Shown here piece by piece: positions 11,937-22,095 of a DNA stretch of 64,000 nt. This DNA is from Anaeramoeba flamelloides. Its lineage: Eukaryota > Metamonada > Anaeramoebidae. The DNA lies in the NCBI GenBank assembly GCA_027625915.1, contig JANTQA010000032.1, forward strand, positions 5,580,001 through 5,644,000. The letters run 5' to 3'. The stretch's first letter is position 1. Each line of letters begins with the position of its first letter. The notes beneath the pieces were generated by a model. The model searched no databases. It worked only from the letters and a program-made list of their open reading frames with translations, and was not told where the DNA came from. The translations under genes were made by a program, and so were the position numbers.

Positions 11937-12133
11937 TACAGTCGGTTCCAAATTTAAGGTACAAACTTTCAACAAAATTTAAGGTACAAAAAAATCTCAA
12001 ATTAAAGCACAAAATTTGTAATTTTTTTACAATTTATTTTATTAGAATTTGAATTTTGTGACTTAATTTGAGATTTTTTATTGTGCCTTAAATTCCATTG
12101 AAAGTTTTGTGTCTTCAGATGGAATCGATAGTA
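11937..12133. mobile_element. Palindromic TACAGTC foldback element, copy 2
   Basis: It is about 197 bp, starting TACAGTCGGTTCC and ending GGAATCGATAGTA, with the same internal palindrome as the copy at 11473. The terminal bases have diverged more, so this copy looks older. Confidence 0.8.
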
Positions 12134-12559
12134 AGAATAGAATCACAATATGCTAAACTTTTAATTAACAGAGAATTATTTTTTATTTGAAATTTCATAA
12201 AAAATTCCAGAATAACAAACAGAAAGTCCCATAAAAAATTTGATCAACTTTTTGTTTATGTGTTTTGAATTACTTTTAAAAATAGTGTAGCAATATTATT
12301 GAATTTAGTTTCATAAAATTATTAAATTCTGAGATTCTATTTTTTTACATCTATTGACCTATTCTGATCATTTGTTCTTCATTCAAGAATTCTAAACCCA
12401 AGAACACATTCGTATAATATTTAGCTTCATCTTCGTTCATATTGATTCTCTCTTTTGGTGATTACTTATGGGAGATAGTAAATATTATTAATCCCCCCCC
12501 CAAAAAAAAAAGATAATAGATAAATAATTTTCATCAGGATCCAATTAAGGCCGATATAT

Positions 12560-12960
12560 AAACACACTCATCAAAATTTAGGAGAAATAAATTCTAATTT
12601 TTTAAAAAATATATTTTTTCCCAATAAATTTTCAGTAAAAAAATCGATCCTTTTTTGTTGGGATTTCTTGGGATCAAAACTAGTAGAAAAAGAATATTTT
12701 GATAATATTTTTTTTTTTATTGAATCTCACTTTGAGCAAATTCTGAGAGCTTGTATGAACAAAGTACTTTGCCAAGCAAATCTTATTTTAAAAATGTCTG
12801 AAAAAAAATCCAAATATTTAATCCTGAGAAGATCTAGTAAAAATGTTCTTTTAGTTTTTTTCTTATAGTTATTCAAATTTATTGAATATTTCAAGATTTA
12901 ATCATATTTCTTTTTTCAATTACTCAAAGTATAAATCACCAATTTTGATTTTTCAATGGG
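12560..12960 (+). repeat. Direct repeat upstream of tRNA-Asn
   Basis: It shares ordered blocks with 14060-14450: GATCCTTTTTTGTT followed by GGGATTT or GGGTTTT, then GGATCAAA, AATCTCACTTT, GTATGAACAAA and AATCTTATTTT. Similarity is patchy but collinear over nearly 400 bp. The 66-codon open frame inside is not supported as a gene. Confidence 0.6.
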
Positions 12961-13195
12961 TTATTTGATGATTTTTATTTATATAATACAGTTGTTTTAT
13001 TGTACTTTTTTAAATTAGAAAAGATTAATATATTTTTGTGTTATAAATTTGATATTGTGTATGAATTTATAGATTTGTATTTATAAAAATGTAGTTTTTA
13101 ATTTTATATAATATAATTATTTCTTTGGTAATTAAAGTAATTTTTCATGATTAAAATTATTCATTTTGTTTTACGAATTCTTATAATCACAATTA

Positions 13196-13210
13196 ATATT
13201 ATATAAAGGC
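13196..13210 (+). promoter_or_regulatory. TATA-like element upstream of tRNA-Asn
   Basis: ATTATATAAAGG lies about 30 bases upstream of the tRNA. In AT-rich protists such a TATA box can assist Pol III, but in this composition the match may be chance. Confidence 0.3.
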
Positions 13211-13234
13211 GTATTTTTCATGACTTTTTTGAAT

Positions 13235-13307
13235 TCTTCCGTGGCACAGTTGGCAGCGCAACAGACTGTTAATCTGGGGGTCGGTGGTTTGAGCCCAACC
13301 GGGAGAG
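13235..13307 (+). tRNA. tRNA-Asn (GTT)
   Basis: The 73-nt sequence folds as a cloverleaf. Acceptor TCTTCCG pairs with CGGGAGA (one G-U), the D stem is GCAC/GCGC, and the anticodon loop CTGTTAA carries GTT. The T arm is GGTGG-TTTGAGC-CCAAC and the discriminator base is G. The A box TGGCACAGTTGGC and B box GGTTTGAGCCC are recognisable, and TTTTTT follows at once as Pol III terminator. It has no intron. Odd points are a T where the B box normally has C, a mismatch in the T stem, an A-G apposition at the top of the anticodon stem and an A-C pair in the D stem. Confidence 0.88.
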
Positions 13308-13313
13308 TTTTTT
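13308..13313 (+). terminator. Pol III T-run terminator of tRNA-Asn
   Basis: A run of six T directly after the discriminator base, as RNA polymerase III requires. Confidence 0.8.
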
Positions 13314-14059
13314 ATGCACCCTCTTGGTTTTTTTATCTCAATATATTCTTCAACTCCTAAACCATTGTTTTTTGTTTAAAATAATCCGAAAAAGTTGTTT
13401 TTTTTTCAATTTTATTGATACAAAAAGAATCATTTTTTTCACTTTTTTGAAAAAAAAAAAGTAAAAAATTTATTTCCCAAACAAAGAAAAAATGAAATTT
13501 GAAAACTCAAGAATTGAACCTAAAATGAATCCCTAATTGGTTTGAAAATTTAGAATAATTTTTAAATATCAACAATTCTTCTCTCAACAATAAAAATTTT
13601 TACAAAAACATTTTACAACTTTTAAATTTTTTTTATTTGAATCAAAAGATAACCCAAAAAAGATTAAAAATTAGATTGTCTAGAAAAATAAGGTTTAAAA
13701 CTGAAAAATTCTAAACAAAAAAAGAATAAAAAAAATATCAAATAATCAAAAAAAAGCATTTGTATCTTTGTTTCTAATATAACAAAAAAATTAATTTAAA
13801 ATGGAATTCAATTAACAATACCAAATTGGATTGGAAATGGGCATTCTAGAATAAAAAAATTATTTTAAGTCCATTATAGACTTATCAAAAAAAGAAAAGA
13901 ATTGAAATACTAACCATTTTGTTTAACAATAGAAGAAATTAATTTCGTCATATGATCAACTTAACTTACTATGAAAATTTATTTATTGTTGTCCCCAAAG
14001 GTAATAGAGTAATTATTATTCACCAGAAACAATTAATAGCCAATATTCAAACCTATTTA
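13314..14059. other. Intergenic after tRNA-Asn, no gene seen
   Basis: Homopolymer-rich AT sequence between the tRNA terminator and the downstream direct repeat. Nothing recognisable is in it. Confidence 0.5.
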
Positions 14060-14450
14060 TGAACTCTCGAGAAATGAGTTATAATTTTTAAAAGAATTTC
14101 ATTGTTCCTAAATATATTTTCAATAAAAAAGATTAGATCCTTTTTTGTTTGGGTTTTAGGATCAAATTAGAAAAAAAAAAATTTGCAAAAAAATTTAATT
14201 TTATTTTGAAATCTCACTTTTAGTTATTTCAGAGACTATGTATGAACAAATAACCTTGAAACATTAATCTTATTTTTAAAATAAAATAAAAATAAATCGA
14301 ATATTGAAACCTTTAAGATTTACAAAAAAATGCTGTTTTTTATTTTATTCACAAATATATATAAATTTCTGAAAATTTAAAAGATTAACAATAAAATATA
14401 ATTTCAAATATTAAGAGTATAAACAAAGAACTTTTATTGTTTAAAATAAG
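14060..14450 (+). repeat. Direct repeat downstream of tRNA-Asn
   Basis: Partner of 12560-12960 in the same orientation and block order. The pair frames the tRNA with about 1.5 kb between corresponding points. Confidence 0.6.
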
Positions 14451-14465
14451 TTATTTGATAATACC

Positions 14466-16258
14466 TAAGGCATATCCAGAAAAGTAGAGCATTTTGTTTT
14501 ACAATTTATAAAAAATCATTTTTGTTAGTGAAGGTATTCATTAATTGACATTACAAAATTATATTTAATATTAATACCAATTGAATCAACTGCTAAGGTA
14601 TTTATTTCAAAATATGTTGGATGAAAATATTGGCAAAAAATGAAAAAAATAAATAACACTTTTTTTTGAGAAAACAATTTACAACCAATTTCAATAAAAA
14701 AACTGGAAATATGGAAAGGATATAAATGATTTTTTAAACAATCAAGACAGTTATATGTTTTCAATTCTATTTCAAAATTTTTTGAGATTAAAAAAGTTAG
14801 GAAAACCATTTTTTCGATCAAAAAGAAAATCATAAACACCAATTTTCACCCCTAAAAAATATGCGATAAAATCAAGATCAGAAATGTTAAGGGGGTAAGT
14901 ACATTTTTCATTTTTTGAGTGCCACCATTTATGTGAAACTGAATGATTCAGATCATTTCTTTAGCCAAACACATTGATATTTTCATAAATACTAGAGTGG
15001 AATATATCCTAGTATAAGATATTTTCATACCAACAAAAAAACCGAAATCAAAAAAATGAAAAAATTGATCAAAGAAAAATAAATAAAAATCAGTTATTAC
15101 TTGATCTTATCTATAAAATTTTACACTATTACTTATTCTTTATTTGGTTTTATTTTTAATTCTCTTAAAAAAATTTTTGTTTGGAAAATTTTTGAGAAAC
15201 AAATTACTTTTTATTTCTATAGAATTTCCAAAATGAATTTTGAATTCCTATTTTCATTTAATTTATTTAATTCAAGTTTTAATTCAGAAAATTAGAGATT
15301 TTTTTAATTCTTCTTGAGAATAAGAGTTTATTGGACAAATTCGTTTGATTTTATAATTATATATTTTTCATACAAATGAGAACTCAAAATAATTCTGAAT
15401 CTGATTGAAATTTTTTCTTGAATTTTGCAATTATTTTGATACGAATCTTTTGTAACTGTTTTTTTGATTTCAAGAATTCAACCCCTTTATATTAATTTTT
15501 GAAATAGTATTCCTTGTTTTGGCTTTTTTTGATAAAAATATTTTCTAAAAGAATTTTGAAAACAAATTTGTAAAAAAAGGTTTTTTAAAATAATAATAAA
15601 TAGTAATGGGGCTAGAAATTCAAGGAAAAAAATAGTTTGTATTCAACAAATTAAGAAGATAAAGAAAACCAATCTTCGAAAATAGGCTTTTATCGATTTT
15701 TTTTTTTTTTCATTCATTGATTTCAACAAATTTATTTGGAAAGGTGATCTTTCGTGTTTGGTCTTCTAAAAGAAAAGTTTTGTTTCAAATGCACCTCTTT
15801 TCGGGTCTATTTTTTTGGTTTACTGTTTGGTTAATTTCAATCGTACGTATAAACACATCTCTAGATCCAAAAGAAAATTTAATAAAACTAAAAATTGAAT
15901 TAAAAAAAAATGTTCAAAAAATTGAAAAAATTTAAGATTTAACTCTGAATTACTTTTGGTTCTTTTCACGAATAAACTAATGAATGGTTTTTTGGTTCCA
16001 AAGTTTCAATATCTGGTAGCACTCAAAAAATATTTTTTAATAAGGTTATCACAATTAAAATTTTTCAAAATGGTAAAATGTACTTACTTCCTTAATATCT
16101 TTTATTTATGTAATACAATACTAAGAAACAAATTGAATTCTTATCAAGAATCAATAAATGGTAGTTAATAATTTTGTATATTTAAATACTTTTTCCAAGA
16201 TTGAGTTTAATAAATATATTTTAAAATAAATTTTCCCCGATTTTTTGGAAATAGCTTA
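14466..16258 (+). mobile_element. Family-2 TIR element split by a nested TTAA element
   Basis: The left half (14466-14890) and right half (16092-16258) are collinear with the complete copy at 23576-24164. Termini are TAAGGCATATCC and GGAAATAGCTTA. Without the 1.2-kb insert at 14891-16091 the element is about 590 bp. TA borders both ends. There is no coding potential of its own. Confidence 0.85.
14891..16091. mobile_element. Nested TTAA-flanked element (piggyBac-like target)
   Basis: A 1201-bp insert begins GGGGGTAAGTACATTTT and ends AAAATGTACTTACTTCC, so the terminal inverted repeats differ at two positions over 17. TTAA stands directly outside both ends (14887-14890 and 16092-16095). The undisturbed family-2 copy has a single TTAA at the same point. 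TTAA duplication is the mark of piggyBac transposons. A second inverted block is subterminal (TTTTTTGAGTGC / GCACTCAAAAAA). The longest internal frames, of 64-72 codons, resemble no transposase, so the copy is non-autonomous. Confidence 0.85.
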
Positions 16259-16578
16259 ATTGTATATTAAAAATAAATTTTTTGGGTGTGTTATTTGATT
16301 ATTTTAAGTGATCACTAAAAGGTCCTAGGACTGTAAACAAAAAAATAAAGTAAACAGAAGACGAGTAAAACATGAAAAATAAAGTTTGTTTTATTTAAAT
16401 TTAATAATATTTAATAAAACGTAAACCATTTAAGCGTCTGTTTTTATTTGTTTCTTTTTGTTATTCTAAAAAAATTTGAAAAGTATGTTTCACTAAAGAG
16501 ATATTTGGATTATTTTTTTTTTTTTGATATTAAACAAAAAATGATAAGATTGCTGCTCTTTGTAAAAATAATCATGAT

Positions 16579-17170
16579 TTATTGAACCAAAGCACTGGCC
16601 GTTGATGAGGAGTATTTCCAATTTGGTGGAAGTTGTCTAGTTTTTTTATAGTATCTTGAGATTCTATAAATTTTGGATTCAACAAGGATTAAATGGAATT
16701 TAGCATCTTTGTCTTTTCTATTCTTTTCTAAATGTTTACGGATTGAGACAGCTTTTTTAATTAAATGGTACAAATCTTCTGGGATTTTTGGTGCAAGACC
16801 TAATAATTCAGAAATCAAAAAAAATATTTATTTTTTTAATTTGTTATTCGCAAAAGTGGAAAGACACAAAAAAAGAAAAAGCAAATAAAAAGATATTTGA
16901 ACAAATAACAAAAAAAGAAAAGTAGGAATGAGTACCATTAGCTTTAAGGATCCTGAGAATCCTATTTGAGGTAACTGATTTAACTTGTCCAACACCGAAA
17001 AGATCTCTCAAGTGAATACCAATTTGAGATGGTGTAAGCCCCTTTTTGGCCATTTTACAGATTTCTTCAATGACTTGCTTTGGTGTGATTTTTAACCATG
17101 AAGGTGGTGTTTTTTTATAAGGTCTCGCAGAGCGAGAGATACCTTTTCCTGATCCAAACATACGACCCAT
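16579..17170 (-). CDS. RPS13: 40S ribosomal protein S13 (uS15), two exons
   Basis: Exons are 17170-16936 and 16799-16579 on the minus strand. The phase-1 intron (136 bp, GTACTC donor, TTAG acceptor) splits a Gly codon as G|GT. The total of 456 nt gives 151 aa, the usual eukaryotic length. The protein opens [20 protein letters not shown] and has the full uS15 helical core: [19 protein letters not shown], then [18 protein letters not shown], then [20 protein letters not shown], ending in [14 protein letters not shown]. In the small subunit uS15 binds helix 22 of 18S rRNA and contributes to a bridge to the large subunit. No residue of the conserved core looks missing. Codons are AT-rich like the neighbours. 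Confidence 0.97.
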
Positions 17171-17520
17171 TTGAAGGAACTTATTTAATAATTAAAAAAT
17201 TATTGAAAAGAGATGAATTTATAAAAAATGAGATCTTGGAAATTTTTGAGAATATCTGATAAATGATCTTTGAAATTCTATTCATTTCAAACACCAACAA
17301 TAATGTGTTTTTTTTTTTGTTGTGTAGGCTCTTTTTGTCATTTTGCTGTTTTTAAGCAAGTTGTCACTTTTTACCGTTTTGAAAAATTTTAATTGTGAGA
17401 ATACAAAGATATTTTTAATACCAGCTGATATCGAAAAATTCAAAATTAAAATACTACTCAGAACACTGTTATTGATAAAAAGCATAGTAAATTAATGCTA
17501 AATCTTCTGGTGATTAAATA
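17171..17520. other. RPS13 upstream region
   Basis: AT-rich 5' flank of the minus-strand RPS13 gene, where its promoter should lie. I could not identify a specific element. The 67-codon frame here has no protein-like features. Confidence 0.4.
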
Positions 17521-17534
17521 AACCGTGCTGACTT

Positions 17535-18060
17535 TTTTAATATATATATTTCAAAATAAAAAGTTGTGTTTTTTTTTTCTTATTGAATGACTTATAATCA
17601 AATGATCAAAAAAAAACTGAGATAAAAAATAACTGAATATGATATTAAATTTCTTAAATGCAAATATTTAAAAAAGAAAATCTCGAAATTCACAATAAAA
17701 TGTGATAATTTTTCAAAAAAAATAGAGTAAATTTAATCAAAAATCATTTAAAGATGTAAAAAACAAAAAAAAGTAATAAAAATTGAGTAAAGTCTGAAAA
17801 ATTTTAGATAAATCCAAGTTATAATTTAAAAATTACTTAATAGATCAAGAAGTTAACACTCAAAAGGAATATTAAACCCATAGTTAATATTAAATAACTA
17901 ATTAGATGCTGTATCGGGACAATATTATAAAAAAGTATGGTTTAAATTTTGAAACATAAATTGATAATCTGGGAAGTATTTTTATGATCACTCAACAAAA
18001 TTTTGATTTTTTAAATCATTTTTTTTTGTTTTATTACATCTTTAAATGATTTTTGATTAA
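17535..18060. repeat. Family-8 copy ending in a perfect 25-bp inverted repeat
   Basis: The beginning (TTTCAAAATAAAAAGT and following) resembles the repeat at 59215. The block AATCAAAAATCATTTAAAGA (extending five bases, about 17735-17759) is exactly inverted at about 18034-18058, 275 bases away. No coding potential is seen. Confidence 0.5.
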
Positions 18061-18367
18061 AAAAATTGTTTAAGTGTATGCCTGAAATTAATCAAAAAAA
18101 AAAAAAAAAATTAATAAAAGAGACTACAGAAGATGTGAATATTAAACAAATATTTTCTTTTTTTTTTTTTTCAATACCTCACAACAAAACGAATCTAACC
18201 TTTGATAAGTAACTTGTTGTTTATTTTTTTTTATTTTTTTTTTTTTGGTTGGGGGGCTTGTAAATGAATTATTCATATATATTACTAATATTACCATATT
18301 TTATTGGTTTAGGTAGTTATGATATTTTTATTAATCATTAAAATAAAATATTTTGGCAAAAAATCAA

Positions 18368-18922
18368 CTCCATTTCACTCAAAGAGGCCCAGCCAAAAAT
18401 TAAAAAGTCACTTTATTTTTAAGAACCAACCCAACTTAGATGGTTTAGAAATACGATAAATAACAACTTCATATCAGAGTCGATAATCAAAAAAGAAATA
18501 CCAGAATAAACGATAAATTTCAAAAAAAAAAATGTTCAAAAATTTTTTGTGTTCCCCTTTCATTGGAATTCTTGTGCAATATTGCTCAATTTCTTTAGGA
18601 AATTACAATTGTTGAAAATAAGATTTTTTACTTTTAAATGTATGAATTTTAAAAAAATTTCAAAACTTCACTTTTCTTAATGTTGATTTTAAGTTTCAAA
18701 CATTTTTTTTTTCAAATTTAAATTTGACTAAATAAAAAAAAAAAAAAAAAATGCAAAAAGTAAAAAACAAAATACAAAAAAAAAAAAAAATTTTATAAAA
18801 TGAGAAAAAATCATTTTGATCTAAAAATTGAAAATTTGAATTTGACAAGAATAATGAATTAAACTCATAGAATATGTTCTATTTCTTCAATAAAACTGGG
18901 TCCCTTTAACTGAAAAAAGGCT
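18368..18922 (+). mobile_element. Family-3 TIR element, copy 1
   Basis: The left end carries ATTTCACTCAAAGAGGCCCA. The right end, inverted, carries TTTCAGTTAAAGGGACCCAG. The interior, including AACTCATAGAATATGTTC near the right end, recurs at 27115-27662 and inverted at 41490-42053. Length is about 555 bp. There is no transposase. Exact ends are uncertain by roughly ten bases. Confidence 0.75.
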
Positions 18923-19695
18923 TAGTCTATTTTAAGTTTTTTTTTTTTTTTTTTTGGGAATTTATTTTTGCTCTATTTTAATACCCACCCTCAACAAATT
19001 TATAATATAGATTCATATAAATTTAGTGATAAATTATTAAAATTTATTCAGATTTATTAGTACTTATGGACCAATAATAATCTCAATCAAATACTTATTA
19101 GATAAATATACGTCTTAGGTGTATTTCTAAGTACATTTTAAGTGAAGCTTTAAAGTAGAACAAAACCCAAAATCAAAACAAAAACACCATTTTTTGGAGA
19201 AATAATTGATTTTAATCTTTGAATATAAGATCTTATGATGCTTTATCTAATATGAAATGGAAGTATTTAGATTGTAAGTTCATAATTTATTTAGAACGTA
19301 GACCCTTATGGCAATAAAATTTATGTTTAATCGTCTAGTGAACTATAAAAAATCTCCAAGTAATATTAATTGCTAATTTTAAATAATTTTACCTAATCTT
19401 GAAATTACAAAAGAAAGAAAAAATATAATTTCTACAAAAAATTATTCACTAACAAAATTATTTTAAGAAATGAATTATTTTTTTATATATTTTGATCCTT
19501 TTTTCTCATTTTTGAAAAGTTCAAAATGAATAATATCGCATTAAAAAATACCTTACTAGATTTTTCATTGTTAATATCTGGAAAATTGTTGTTTAATTTC
19601 TTTATAATATCAAATGTAATTCTTTTTATAAATAACAATTTTTTTTTGTGGTTCGGGGTAATTAACATACCTAAAGTTCTTTAAATTTGGGAGTG

Positions 19696-20020
19696 TCTAT
19701 AGAATACCCAAGTAATTGTTGGATAACATGAGTAGAGAAACTTATTTCTAAAAAAGAATAGGGTTTTATTGAGTTGTGCTATGAATTTGGGAAAGGATGA
19801 TTTTTATACTTGTTTTTGATTGGTTGAATAGTGTTTTGAACAAGTGTGATTTAATTAATCATTATTCTAATCAGTGGATGAGTTTTTAATTTTAAAAGTT
19901 TGAGTTTAAAAAAAAAGTAATTTGATTTTAAATAAAAGAAATTACATATTAATTTCCTAATATTCAAAATTAAAAATTATTTTTCGGGATTTTTTTCAAG
20001 TTCGGTATTTTTTTTTTCAC
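19696..20020 (+). mobile_element. Family-4 element, left end missing
   Basis: It matches 53938-54265 from AGAATACC(C/T)AAGTAATTGTT through CATTCTAATNAGTGG to the terminal GGGATTTTTTTCA. The left TIR of the complete copy at 53772 is absent, so this is a truncated copy. Confidence 0.7.
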
Positions 20021-20132
20021 TGATTTGTTATAAAAGCAAACTTACTTTTAAAGATATTTTCAGTTATGAAATTATTGTTTTTAAAAGTTTGATACATTTT
20101 TTCTTAATTCTTGAATACTTCAAATCATACTA

Positions 20133-20662
20133 TAAACCCCATTCCAAAAATTTGGACACACCCAAAATCAAAAATAGGAAAACAAAAAAGCAATTTATTG
20201 TATTTTTCCAAACCTAATATAAAATCAAGATTTAAGTAACATATTAATGTTTTTATAAGTAATCAGTTTAATTCAAATAAAAGAAAAAAATATAAAACTC
20301 AAAAATCATAATGAGTGTGTCCAAAATAAGGAAACTAGCGGAACAAAAAATGTATTGGTAAATGTGTTGAAATTTCACCAACAATTGTTGATCAATGAAA
20401 TGATAAGATACAATCTACCAATTGTATGTAATTTTTCAATTTAAAAAACTCAACAATAACCTTCTATTAAGCTATCTAAAAAATTTTTCAGATCTAACCA
20501 AACAGATTACGTAACTATAAAAAGGAAATGAAAACAAAAAAAAAAAAGACAAACAATGAAATAGTTTGTAAAATCAAAATTATTCCCAAATTAAATTTAA
20601 AGTGTAGTATTGTTATTCTTTCAATAGTTTAAACTGTTTCGAAATTTTTGGAATATAGTTTA
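20133..20662 (+). mobile_element. Family-1 TIR element (MITE), copy 3
   Basis: A full-length 530-bp copy, with TAAACCCCATTCCAAAAATT at left and TTTTTGGAATATAGTTTA at right. Its middle matches copies 1 and 2, including ACCAACAATTGTTGATC. Confidence 0.85.
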
Positions 20663-21768
20663 TTTCTAAATTACTTAAAAAAAAATATTTTCTTGGAAAG
20701 AAGAAAGAAATATTATGGTCTGTAAATAAGTGCACAGAAATACACTTAAAAAATAAAACCACTAAGTTTAAAAATAATCCAATTTAAAATTATCTATTTA
20801 ATTTAAAAAAAAAAAATGAAAATAATTATTTTAAACTTGTTAAAAAAATATTATTTCTTTATTAGACAAAGATTTAGAAACAATTTTTTCTTTTTATTGA
20901 GCAATAAAAATAATGAGTAAAAAAATCACCAAATCAAACAAATTAAAAATTTATACTAAAATAGTTTTTTAATTCTTGTGAAATTCAACTTATAATGCAA
21001 AGAAATACCTTTTTATTTGATTATTTTTAATTAATAAATAATAAAATGATATTAATTACTTTGTTGGGATAGTAATTAACCAGGGATTAAAAATATCAAA
21101 AGTTATTATTATTATTTCTAAATTTTCTAAATATTTACAAACAAATAAAACAAATTCAAATTAATAATTATTATAAAAAAAAAAAAATTAGATATTATCA
21201 AATAACTGATTGTAATAATCACATATCGCTATTTATACCCTTAATCTTAGAAAAAAATATTGTCTAATCTTGTAAATTTCAAGAAATTTAATAAATATTT
21301 TTGATTAAAAATAAATGACCAATTTTTTTCTGATTTTCTAAAGATTAAATATTTTGATTTATTTTTCTTGTATCTTAAAAAAAGGATTAAAATTGCAATT
21401 GTTTTGTCCATATAAATTATCACTAATTACTTGTGGTGGGATTTCATCAAAATATTGAAATTTTTCTATTTTTCAGTTTAACTGTTTTATGATCCAAAAA
21501 TACCAACATAAAGATCCGATCTTTTGACTAAAAATTTAATTGGAAAAAATGAACTCTTTGAAAAATGATTCCTAATTTCTTTAAAGTTGATAAATGAGTT
21601 GTTTCATATCGAGTTTAATTGTACCCTCGCGATGAATTATTCTATTACCTTTTTTTGAAAAAAAGTAGAAAGGATTGTTAATCCCTTAAATAATAATTAT
21701 TTATTTTTTTCATTTATCCTTTTATTCAAAAACAATCCCAACTTTTGAAAAGCAAACAAATAAGCAAT
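20663..21768. other. Upstream region of the Tom22-like gene
   Basis: AT-rich with homopolymers and no recognisable repeat or gene. The promoter of the following gene must be in its last few hundred bases, but no motif stands out from the background. Confidence 0.45.
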
Positions 21769-22095
21769 ATGTCAAAGCTTGATATCCAAAACGAATCTGT
21801 AAACAACCTTGGTGACGATTCTGAAGGTTTAATTCCAAAAGTATTTTCACTTACATCTGATCTCTTTTCTTCACTTTCCAATGTCGGGAAAGGAGCTGTG
21901 GGCGTTGCTGGTAAAGTTTTGTGGATCGGCGTCACAGGTGCTGCTGCTGTTGTTCTTCCTTATGGAGTCACTTTATTCACAGAAATGAATTTAAAAGAAA
22001 GAGATCAACAAGAAGCCCAACGTCTTGGTGTCAAATTACCTTTCGATTCAACAAATGGTACTGGTTTTCCACCAATTTTCCCTGAAAACAAATAA
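21769..22095 (+). CDS. Tom22-like outer-membrane translocase subunit
   Basis: The product is 108 aa with no intron. The start is the ATG giving MSKLDIQNES; no ATG lies further upstream in the frame. The N-terminus is polar and acidic (ESVNNLGDDSEG). LIPKVFSLTSDLFSSLSN follows. Then GKVLWIGVTGAAAVVLPYGV forms one membrane segment (about residues 51-70) with a central Pro, before a charged stretch (TEMNLKERDQQEAQRLG) and a C-terminal PFDSTNGTGFPPIFPENK. An acidic cytosolic N-terminus, a Gly-Lys-x-Leu-Trp entry and a Pro inside a single tail-side segment are the hallmarks of Tom22, the receptor and organising subunit of the mitochondrial or MRO import pore. Overall identity is low, as usual for Tom22. 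An unrelated tail-anchored protein is the alternative. Base use is less AT-extreme than the flanks, consistent with a real gene. Confidence 0.7.
   Translation: MSKLDIQNESVNNLGDDSEGLIPKVFSLTSDLFSSLSNVGKGAVGVAGKVLWIGVTGAAAVVLPYGVTLFTEMNLKERDQQEAQRLGVKLPFDSTNGTGFPPIFPENK

Larger units (their letters stand above)
9340..13234. other. Gene-free region between ligase gene and tRNA-Asn
   Basis: This holds the promoter side of the minus-strand ligase gene, then repeats listed separately (10140-10510, 11473-11670, 11937-12133, 12560-12960). No open frame longer than 66 codons occurs, and the longest lies inside a repeat. Confidence 0.55.

Noticed and set aside
12668-12868. 66-codon frame MGSKLVEKEYFDN as a small gene
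   Set aside because: It lies in a dispersed repeat whose second copy at 14060-14450 does not keep the frame.
14525-14842. 105-codon minus-strand frame as a gene
   Set aside because: It is within a family-2 element; the frame is not kept in the copies at 23576 and 43555.
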